Source: Azomonas tarimensis | GTDB taxonomy: Bacteria > Pseudomonadota > Gammaproteobacteria > Pseudomonadales > Pseudomonadaceae | Assembly (NCBI RefSeq): GCF_042648805.1 | Contig: NZ_JBHRXZ010000016.1 | Location: 1-64,000, forward strand | Direction of reading: 5' to 3' | Length of the DNA stretch: 64,000 nucleotides | Part shown: one piece after another, positions 50,315 through 57,296 of the stretch | How positions within the stretch are numbered: the stretch's first letter is position 1 | How the letters are laid out: every line of letters starts with the position of its first letter | Made by a program: the position numbers and the translations under genes | The notes under the pieces: generated by a model | What the model was told of the DNA's origin: nothing | The model's input: the letters and a program-made list of their open reading frames with translations, nothing else | Database searches by the model: none

Positions 50315-51184
50315 TTGAAACCCTCTGTTCCCCGCCCCGCGATCCCGGTGTTCAAGCTCTACGGTGACAGCCTCGACTGGCCCACCCCGGACCTGCTGCA
50401 CTGCGAATCCATCGCCGACCGCAGCCGCCTGCACGACTGGGAGATCCGCCCGCATCGCCACGCCGACCTGACCCAGCTGCTCTACATCCGGCGCGGCTGG
50501 GCCGAGGTTGAAGTGGAAGGCGTGCGCACCCGCATCGACGGGGCGGCAGTCCAGGTGGTGCCGCCTTTGTGCATCCACGGGTTTCGCTTTTCCGAACGGG
50601 TCGAAGGTTATGTACTGACCCTGGCCAACCCGCTGCTGGCTCAATTGGAAACCGCGCTCGATGGGCAACAAGCGGCGTTGCGCAGTGCGGGGCTGCACCG
50701 GTCCGGGCCGGACCGGCGGTACCTGAATACCCTGTTCGAGGCGATCGACCGCGAATACCGCACCCCCGCTCCGGCCCGCGACCTGCTGCTGCAGTCCCTG
50801 GTGGGTGTGCTGGCGGTGTGGGTGAGCCGGCAGATGCTGGTACGCCAGGAACAACGGCCGAGCCGCGCACAGGCTTTACTGGCGACCTTTACTCGTCTTG
50901 TGGAGCAGGACTTCTGCCGGCAACCCTCGGTGGAGGAGTATGCCGCGCAGCTCGACATTACTCCGGTCTATCTGAACACCCTGGCCCGCCGCTTCACCGG
51001 CCACACAGCCCAGGGCGTGCTGCACCAGCGGCTTTTGCTCGAGGCCAAGCGACAGCTGATCTACACCGCGATGACGGTCAGCCAGATCTCGGACGGACTT
51101 GGATTTTCCGAACCGGCTTACTTCTCCCGCTTTTTCAGGCGGCTGACCGGGATGTCGCCGCGCGACTTTCGCAGCGGACGCTAG
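50315..51184 (+). CDS. pobR: AraC-family activator of pobA
   Basis: The protein has 289 aa. The start is a TTG at 50315 with AGGAG 8 nt upstream (LKPSVPRPAIPVFKLYGD). A cupin-like N-terminal domain (RPHRHADLTQLLYIRRGWAEVE) binds the effector, and the C-terminal double helix-turn-helix ends GLGFSEPAYFSRFFRRLTGMSP. It is divergent from pobA with a 162-bp gap, as in P. aeruginosa-type pobA regulation. The stop codon overlaps the CTAG end of a MITE. Confidence 0.9.
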   Translation: MKPSVPRPAIPVFKLYGDSLDWPTPDLLHCESIADRSRLHDWEIRPHRHADLTQLLYIRRGWAEVEVEGVRTRIDGAAVQVVPPLCIHGFRFSERVEGYVLTLANPLLAQLETALDGQQAALRSAGLHRSGPDRRYLNTLFEAIDREYRTPAPARDLLLQSLVGVLAVWVSRQMLVRQEQRPSRAQALLATFTRLVEQDFCRQPSVEEYAAQLDITPVYLNTLARRFTGHTAQGVLHQRLLLEAKRQLIYTAMTVSQISDGLGFSEPAYFSRFFRRLTGMSPRDFRSGR

Positions 51185-51328
51185 GGCCTGTACGAAAAGT
51201 CAGCCGAGCGAAGGTCAGGCAAGGCGAAAAACGGCGAGGAAGCGGAGTTTACTAGTCGTAAATGAGCATTCCGAGCCGCTTTTCAACGCAGCATGACCGA
51301 GCGCAGGCACTTCTCGTACAGAGCCTAG
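51181..51328 (-). mobile_element. MITE-like element, copy 2 (about 148 bp, inverted)
   Basis: The reverse complement of this segment is nearly identical to copy 1 (one visible change, A to G in the TIR). CTAG flanks both ends. The left CTAG contains the stop codon of pobR, as copy 1 overlaps the stop of the hydrolase gene. Confidence 0.75.
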
Positions 51329-51422
51329 AGAACCGGACCAGCCCGGCTCCCGTCAGGCTCAGGCGGCGCTAAAGGTCCGGTGTGGATCATGACAAATTCA
51401 GACCGAGCACTGGCGCAGGGCT

Positions 51423-51962
51423 TCAGCCCGGAATCAGCTCCGCGATGTCCGCCAGGACGGCTGCCCACTCCTGCTCGTCGATCTCCATCAGGCGGAAGAA
51501 GCGCAGGGTGAAGATGCCCTCGGTGGCGTAAAAGGCGAGACGGGCGCGGCGGCCCTCCTCGGTCGAGGTGTCGAGCCCGGCAAGACGCTCCCGGTACCAC
51601 GCCTGGGTCGATTCGAGGTGTTCCGGCGTCTGCAGCAGGGCTGCCATCAGGCTCGCCGCCTTGGCGTGGGAGCCGGTGTCCGAGGCCCGGGTGGCTTCCA
51701 CATGGGCGCGTACTGAAGTCAACGGGTCGGGATCATCCCCGGCGATGCGCCGGAACAGCTCGGTATAGCCCTTGCCCCAGCGCTCGAACATGGCGTTGAT
51801 CAGCTCGTCCTTGGTGCCGAAGCTGTACTGCACGCCACCCTTGGTGATCCCCGCCGCCTTCGCCAACGCATCGATGGTCAGGGCCGCCGCGCCCTGCCGG
51901 TTGACGATACCTTCCGCCACGTCCAACAGCGCCTCACGGTCGATGGTCGGTTTTCGGCCCAT
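51423..51962 (-). CDS. TetR-family regulator (SmvR-like)
   Basis: The protein has 179 aa. RKPTIDREALLDVAEGIVNRQG then ALTIDALAKAAGITKGGVQYSFGTKDELI is outlined as the helix-turn-helix (residues 5-55). The small ligand domain has Trp and Phe rich helices. It is divergent from an MFS efflux gene and a perfect dyad lies between, the normal efflux-repressor arrangement for biocides. Confidence 0.87.
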   Translation of the reverse strand: MGRKPTIDREALLDVAEGIVNRQGAAALTIDALAKAAGITKGGVQYSFGTKDELINAMFERWGKGYTELFRRIAGDDPDPLTSVRAHVEATRASDTGSHAKAASLMAALLQTPEHLESTQAWYRERLAGLDTSTEEGRRARLAFYATEGIFTLRFFRLMEIDEQEWAAVLADIAELIPG

Positions 51963-51979
51963 GCCTGCCTCTTTTAATT

Positions 51980-51995
51980 AAATACGTATGTATTT
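51980..51995. promoter_or_regulatory. Operator AAATAC-GTAT-GTATTT between tetR and the MFS gene
   Basis: A perfect 6-bp dyad in an A/T-rich stretch, 18 bp from the tetR start. It probably serves both divergent promoters. Confidence 0.7.
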
Positions 51996-52057
51996 ATATT
52001 TTGCCCCATGGCTGATCACCAGCCAAGCGCGCTGAAACCGTCTCCGAGGGAAAAGCA

Positions 52058-53536
52058 TTGCAATCACATCTACGCTGGCTTGTGCTGGCGATCCTGTCCA
52101 GTGCCCTGCTGCTCATCGTCATCGACATGACCGTGATCTACCTGGCCCTGCCGAGCCTCACCTACGAGCTGCGCGCTTCGGCTACCGAGAAGCTATGGAT
52201 CGTGAACGCCTATGCCCTTACCGTCGCCGGGCTGCTACCTGGGATGGGGGCGCTGGGTGACCGTTTCGGTCACAAGCGAATGTTCGTTTCCGGGCTCGTG
52301 GTCTTTGGCGTGGCCTCCCTGGCGGCGGCCTTCTCACCCACTGCCGGAGCGTTGATCGCGGCCCGGGTGGCGTTGGCCATCGGTGCGGCGATGATGATGC
52401 CAGCCACCCTGGCGATCATCCGTCATGTGTTCGAGGACGCCCGCGAGCGCGCCCTGGCGTTCGGCATCTGGGCGGCCATCGCCTCGGGCGGCGCGGCGTT
52501 CGGGCCGGTGGTGGGCGGGGTGCTGCTGGAGCACTTCTGGTGGGGCTCGGTGTTTCTCATCAACTTGCCCATCGTGGCGCTGGCCCTGCTGGGGGCGCTG
52601 GCCTGGTTGCCCACCCGGCCGGGCAATCCGGGCCGGCCATTCGACCCCCTCTCCTCGCTGCTGGTCATGGGTGCGCTGGTCGGCCTGGCCCTGGCGATCA
52701 AGGAGGCGGGCAAGACGGACCCTTCGGCGCTGCAGGCCGTGGCGGCAGCGGTGACGGCCCTGTTGTGCGGCCTGGCCTTCCTGCACCGGCAGCGCCAGGC
52801 GACGGTGCCGATGATCGACTTCACGCTGTTTCGCGATCGCACCTTCTCGGCCGGTGTGGTCGCCGCGTCGGTCGCCTCCGCCGCGCTGATGGGCATGGAA
52901 CTGGTGCTCAGCCAGCGGCTGCAGCTTGTCGTCGGCCTGTCGCCGCTGCAGGCCGGGTTGACCATCCTGCCGATCCCGCTGGCGGCCTTCATTGCCGGCC
53001 CTCTGGCCGGGCTGGCGTTGCCGCGCCTCGGTGCGGAACGCATCCTGAGCATGTCCCTTGCCCTGTCGGCCGCAGGGATGCTGGTCTACCTGCTGGGATA
53101 CGGGACCGAGCGATGGGTCCAGATCCTGTCGTTCAGCCTGCTCGGCTTTGGCGTCGGGGCGGCGATGACCGCCGCGTCCAGCGCCATGCTGCTGCATGCA
53201 CCGCCGGACCGGGCGGGCATGGCGGCATCGATCGAGGAAGTGTCCTATGAACTGGGCGGTGCGCTGGGTATAGCCGTGCTCGGCAGCCTGATGTCGGCGG
53301 TGTATGCAGCGGCCTTTGTCAGCTCGGAGGGAATGGCGGTGTCGGACCTGGCCCGGGACAGCCTCGACGGCGCGCTGATCGCCGCCGAAGCCCTGCCCGA
53401 TGCCCTCGCCGCCCCGCTGGTCAGCCTGGCGCGAAGCGCCTTCGACAGTGCCTTCGTGATGGTGATGACGGTGGTGTTCGCCCTGCTGAGCGCGGCGGCG
53501 GCCGGAATCGCATTGACCACTCGCCGGGCTCGCTGA
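52058..53536 (+). CDS. MFS drug/biocide efflux transporter (SmvA-like, DHA2)
   Basis: The protein has 492 aa starting at a TTG (GAGGG upstream). About 14 helices are seen. VLAILSSALLLIVIDMTVIYLALPSL is helix 1 with motif D1, GALGDRFGHKRMF is motif A, and AAIASGGAAFGPVVGGVLLEHFWWGSVFLINLP motif C region. The family exports quaternary ammonium compounds and dyes by proton antiport. It is controlled by the divergent TetR protein. It is the only clear resistance gene in the window besides the MFS pumps at 39.5 and 61.5 kb. Confidence 0.88.
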   Translation: MQSHLRWLVLAILSSALLLIVIDMTVIYLALPSLTYELRASATEKLWIVNAYALTVAGLLPGMGALGDRFGHKRMFVSGLVVFGVASLAAAFSPTAGALIAARVALAIGAAMMMPATLAIIRHVFEDARERALAFGIWAAIASGGAAFGPVVGGVLLEHFWWGSVFLINLPIVALALLGALAWLPTRPGNPGRPFDPLSSLLVMGALVGLALAIKEAGKTDPSALQAVAAAVTALLCGLAFLHRQRQATVPMIDFTLFRDRTFSAGVVAASVASAALMGMELVLSQRLQLVVGLSPLQAGLTILPIPLAAFIAGPLAGLALPRLGAERILSMSLALSAAGMLVYLLGYGTERWVQILSFSLLGFGVGAAMTAASSAMLLHAPPDRAGMAASIEEVSYELGGALGIAVLGSLMSAVYAAAFVSSEGMAVSDLARDSLDGALIAAEALPDALAAPLVSLARSAFDSAFVMVMTVVFALLSAAAAGIALTTRRAR

Positions 53537-53566
53537 GGCCGCCCCCCAGGGTCACAATGAGCCAGC

Positions 53567-54007
53567 TCAAACCGGATCGCCGGTGTCCGGGATCAGCTCG
53601 ATGGCTCGCACCCCAGAGATGGCACAGAGCTCGTCGTTGTCGGAGGTGTCGCCGCTGATGCCCACGGCGCCGAGAAGCTCCCCGGCCGGATCGCGGATCA
53701 GCACTCCGCCCGGCACCGGCACCATGTTTCCGCCGGCCAGATCCGACAGCGCATTGAAGAAGGCCGGCATCTTCGCCGCGCGGCGTACCAGCTCGCGGCC
53801 GCCAAAGCCCATGCCGAGCACGCCCGCGGCCTTGCCGATGGCGATCTGCGGGCGCAGCAGGCTGGCGCGCTCGTCGCGTTGCAGGGCCAGCAGGTGGCCG
53901 CCCGCATCCAGCACCGCCACGCACAACGGCGCCAGTTGCAGCCGTTGGCCTTCGGCCAGCGCCGCCTCGATCAGGCGATTGGCCAGGTTCAGGGTGAGTC
54001 GAGTCAT
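53567..54007 (-). CDS. GlcG/HbpS-family small protein
   Basis: The protein has 146 aa. LAPLCVAVLDAGGHLLALQRDE and GGVLIRDPAGELLGAVGISGDTSDNDE are the two family motifs. Members bind heme or cobalamin-like cofactors or have unknown roles in catabolic operons (GlcG). It begins 12 bp after the amidohydrolase gene and ends the cluster. Function here is unknown. Confidence 0.85.
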   Translation of the reverse strand: MTRLTLNLANRLIEAALAEGQRLQLAPLCVAVLDAGGHLLALQRDERASLLRPQIAIGKAAGVLGMGFGGRELVRRAAKMPAFFNALSDLAGGNMVPVPGGVLIRDPAGELLGAVGISGDTSDNDELCAISGVRAIELIPDTGDPV

Positions 54008-54019
54008 GGCGTCCTCCTC

Positions 54020-55396
54020 TCAGTTTGCCAGGTGCAGGGACCCCGGGGACGCCGGCCGCTTGCCCAGTTCGACGGCGCGTTGGCGGGTGTGCAACTCGGA
54101 CCACTTCACCGTGTTGAAATCGCTGACCCGGTTGGGGTCGTAGCCCGGCACCGCGGTCTGCATGCGCTGTCCGCCCTGGAATACGGCGCGGATACGCTCG
54201 CGCTCCTGCAGGAGGGCGACGTTCTCCAGCGGCGAGCCGTCGATAAACAGGAAGTCCGCCGGCCGCCCGACCTCGATTACCCCGGCACGCCCGGCTGCCG
54301 GCATCATCCGCGCCGCCACCGAGGTGGCCGCGCGCAGCGCCTCGGCCGGGGTGAAGCCAAGCCAGTCGACGAAGATTTCCAGCTCGCGGGCGTGCCACTC
54401 GCCGTAGGGCGTGATGGCGAAGCCGCTGTCACTGCCAGTCATGAACGGCACGCCAGCCTCACGGGCGCAGCGCAGGTTACGGCAGCCGATGTCGATCACT
54501 CGACGCTGCATGGCGGCGTAGCCGGATTTGGTCGAGGCCTCGTAGAGCTCGGCGAACTCGACGTTGTTGGCCAGCATCGTCAGGGTCGGCGCCAGGTGGC
54601 TGCCGGAGACGAGCATCGCCTCGATGCAGGCGTCGTCGAGGAAGAACGCATGAAAGATCACGTCCACGCCGGCCTTGGCCGCGTACAGCACCGCTTCGGC
54701 CCCATAGGCATGCACCGCCACCTTTTTCCCGAGGCGATGGATCTCGTCCACCATCACCCGGGTCTCCTCCTCGGTGAAGGCGGCGATGATCTCGCCGTTG
54801 TCGCGGCGGTGGGTGCCGTCCATGGCGATCTTGATCACGTCGACGCCGTCCTTGGCCTGGCGGCGGATCTCGGCGATCTGGTCCTCGCGGGTGGCGCACA
54901 GCCGACCGGTGAAGTACTCCGGCGTGCCGACCCAGCTGGGAAACCAGTCGTTCAGGCTCTGCCGGTTGGCGATCACGTTGCTGCTGGCGGCAATGCGTGG
55001 CCCGGGGAACATGCCGGCATTGATGGCGTTGCGCACGGCGATACTGCACTGGCCGGCATCGCCCGGCACCACCACCGAGGTATAGCCGGCGGCCATCACG
55101 TGCTGGGTGAAGAACAACCCGCGCAGGGCGCGAAATTCCGGCGAGACGTGCAGGTCGATGTCTTCCTCGCTCTTGGCGTTGCCGAACACCAGGTGGGTAT
55201 GCACGTCGATCAGGCCCGGCATGACAAAGTCGTCACCGGCTTCCACCAGGGCATCGCCGACAGCGCGGGCCGGGGCGTCGGCTGTATCACCAACCCAGGT
55301 AAACAGCCCATTCTCGACGACCAGGGTCTGCTCGCAGCGGGCCTCGTCTTCCAGGCCAGTGAAAAGCGTCTTGCAGCGAATGAAGGTGCGGGACAT
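54020..55396 (-). CDS. Amidohydrolase family protein (imidazolonepropionase/prolidase-like)
   Basis: The protein has 458 aa from the ATG at 55396 (MSRTFIRCKTLFTG). Metal-site motifs are PGLIDVHTHLV (near 65), VIKIAMDG with the bridging Lys (near 180), VAVHAYG and IFHAFFLDD with two His (near 225 and 245), and GVPFMTGSDSGFA with the catalytic Asp (near 330). It hydrolyses a cyclic amide, lactone-like or related bond in the cytoplasm. CCACAACAACAACT, an Hfq/Crc-like motif, lies before the start. It follows the cyclase-family gene by 88 bp. Confidence 0.87.
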   Translation of the reverse strand: MSRTFIRCKTLFTGLEDEARCEQTLVVENGLFTWVGDTADAPARAVGDALVEAGDDFVMPGLIDVHTHLVFGNAKSEEDIDLHVSPEFRALRGLFFTQHVMAAGYTSVVVPGDAGQCSIAVRNAINAGMFPGPRIAASSNVIANRQSLNDWFPSWVGTPEYFTGRLCATREDQIAEIRRQAKDGVDVIKIAMDGTHRRDNGEIIAAFTEEETRVMVDEIHRLGKKVAVHAYGAEAVLYAAKAGVDVIFHAFFLDDACIEAMLVSGSHLAPTLTMLANNVEFAELYEASTKSGYAAMQRRVIDIGCRNLRCAREAGVPFMTGSDSGFAITPYGEWHARELEIFVDWLGFTPAEALRAATSVAARMMPAAGRAGVIEVGRPADFLFIDGSPLENVALLQERERIRAVFQGGQRMQTAVPGYDPNRVSDFNTVKWSELHTRQRAVELGKRPASPGSLHLAN

Positions 55397-55484
55397 GGCT
55401 GCCTCCAGTTGTTGTTGTGGTGCTTCATGCTGCCGACTGCAGCGTGCCGGCAGAAGTGAAACCGCATGCGCCGCCCTCTCCAGC

Positions 55485-56273
55485 CTATTCCTCGAAGATC
55501 GCCACGGCGCGGGTGAAACCGGCCGAGGCCCGCTTGATCTTGTAGGGAAAGCAGGAGACCAGGAAGCCGTTGGCCGGCAGGCTTTCCAGGTTGGCGAGCT
55601 TTTCCATCTGCCCATAGCCGATGTCGCGCCCGGCCTTGTGCCCTTCCCAGATGATCGAGGCATCGCCGCTCTCGGCGAAGCGCTCGCGGGTGTACTTGAA
55701 GGGCGCGTCCCAGCTCCAGGCATCGGTGCCCACCACCCGCACGCCCCGCTCAAGCAGGTAAAGCGTGGCTTCGCGGCCCATGCCGACGCCCGCTTCCAGA
55801 TAGCCGGGCTGGCCGAACAGCGCACCGGCGCGGGTATTCACCAGCACGATATCCAGCGGCTTGAGCTCATGGTCGATGCGGGCCAGTTCGGCCTCGACCT
55901 CGGCGGCGGTCACCACATGGCCATCGGGGAGATGGCGGAAATCAAGCTTCACACCCGGCTGCAGGCACCACTCCAGCGGCAGTTCGTCGATGCCGAAGGC
56001 CGGCTTGCCGCCGTCGGTGGTCGAGGCGTAATGCCAGGGCGCGTCCATGTGGGTGCCGCTGTGGGTGGTGATGTCCAGCCGCTCGGCCGCCCAGCTCTCG
56101 TCGCCCGGCAATTGGTCCTTGCGCAGGCCGGGGAACATGGCGGCCATTTCCGGCCAGCCCTGCTGGTGGTCCATGTAGTCGATCTTCGGCAGCAGCGGCG
56201 GCGGATCGGTGAAGGGGTTGTTGTCGAGGGTGACCGAGAGGTCTACGAAGCGGCGTTTCCGGTTCTCATTCAT
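55485..56273 (-). CDS. Cyclase family protein (kynurenine formamidase-like metal hydrolase)
   Basis: The protein has 262 aa. DITTHSGTHMDAPWHY holds the HxGTHxDxPxH metal motif. The N-terminal FVDLSVTLDNNPFTDP and C-terminal SLPANGFLVSCFPYKIKRASAGFTRAVAIF are typical of the family. Members hydrolyse formamides, lactones or close polyketide rings. It overlaps the SDR gene by ATGA and precedes the amidohydrolase. The substrate is unknown. Confidence 0.88.
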   Translation of the reverse strand: MNENRKRRFVDLSVTLDNNPFTDPPPLLPKIDYMDHQQGWPEMAAMFPGLRKDQLPGDESWAAERLDITTHSGTHMDAPWHYASTTDGGKPAFGIDELPLEWCLQPGVKLDFRHLPDGHVVTAAEVEAELARIDHELKPLDIVLVNTRAGALFGQPGYLEAGVGMGREATLYLLERGVRVVGTDAWSWDAPFKYTRERFAESGDASIIWEGHKAGRDIGYGQMEKLANLESLPANGFLVSCFPYKIKRASAGFTRAVAIFEE

Positions 56274-57268
56274 TGCAGCGACTCCTTGACTCTGACCTGG
56301 GGACGCCCACGGCGTGGGGCGCCGGGCGGGGTAAGCGCGTTGCGGATCAGGCTGGCCACGTTGCGGTCGTGGCTGAAGCCGAGCGCCCGGGCCTGGGGAG
56401 CCCGCAGCGGCGGAAAGGCACCGAATGCCGCCTCCAGCTGCGGATTCGGGGCATGGGTGATCAGCGAGCGCCGCTCTTCGCCGTACAGCTCCACCAGCCC
56501 CTCGATCACCTCGGCCACCGACAGCTTCAGCACCGGCAGTTGCCAGACCCGGCGGGAGCGCAGGCTGTCCACTTCCAGTTCGGCGGCCTGGATCAGGTTG
56601 GCCACGCAGCAGCGCACCGACATCCACCAGCCGGTGGCTTCCGGCGAGACCGGGCAGCAGTACGGCGTGTTGCGCACGAAGGCGTTGAGCAGGTCGCTCA
56701 TGAACCCGCTGAGCAGCCCGCTGGTGCCGTCGGGCCGCGCCACCACGCTGGGCAGGCGGATGGCGCGGCCGTCCAACTCGCCACGCCGAGACAGGTCCAC
56801 CAGCGCGGTTTCCACCATCTGCTTGTGGGCCCCGACGGTCAGTGCCGGTTGCAGATCGCCCTCCCCGTTCATCCGCGGCGGCAAATCGTCGCCGTAGACC
56901 GCCACGCTGCTGGCGAACACCAGCACCGCCGGGCTGGGCTGAGCGCGCAGCAACTGCATGAGCTCCAGCGAGGCCAGCAGGTTGGTGCGATAGCCCAGTT
57001 CGTAGTCGCGCTCGGCAATGGCCCCCGGAATGCCCGCCAGATGGAACACCACGTCCACCCCGTCGGCGAGCGCCCGGCGCAGCACCGCCGACTCGGTGAC
57101 ATCTCCCGGCAGGCGGCGCAGCCGGCCATCCTCCGGCAGCGCACCCAGGCAGCGGTCCACCACCAGCAGCGCGTCAATCGTTCGTCCCCTGAGGGTTCCG
57201 GTTTCCAGCAGGCGCAGCACCAGCTGCCGCCCGATGAAACCGTTGGCGCCCGTGATCAGTACCCGCAT
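56270..57268 (-). CDS. NAD-dependent epimerase/dehydratase-like SDR (DenD-like), catalytic Tyr replaced
   Basis: The protein has 332 aa. RVLITGANGFIGRQLVLRLLE is the nucleotide motif and VFASSVAVYG the Ser strand. The usual YGAQK active site reads VGAHKQ (near residue 150): the catalytic Tyr is Val while the Lys remains. Length and the RAIRLPSVVARPDG strand match D-erythronate dehydrogenase-like SDRs. It overlaps the cyclase gene. It may be inactive as a classic dehydrogenase or use another residue. Confidence 0.85.
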   Translation of the reverse strand: MRVLITGANGFIGRQLVLRLLETGTLRGRTIDALLVVDRCLGALPEDGRLRRLPGDVTESAVLRRALADGVDVVFHLAGIPGAIAERDYELGYRTNLLASLELMQLLRAQPSPAVLVFASSVAVYGDDLPPRMNGEGDLQPALTVGAHKQMVETALVDLSRRGELDGRAIRLPSVVARPDGTSGLLSGFMSDLLNAFVRNTPYCCPVSPEATGWWMSVRCCVANLIQAAELEVDSLRSRRVWQLPVLKLSVAEVIEGLVELYGEERRSLITHAPNPQLEAAFGAFPPLRAPQARALGFSHDRNVASLIRNALTPPGAPRRGRPQVRVKESLQ

Positions 57269-57296
57269 CGTGCCTCCTCGGCCATCTGGCGATTCA

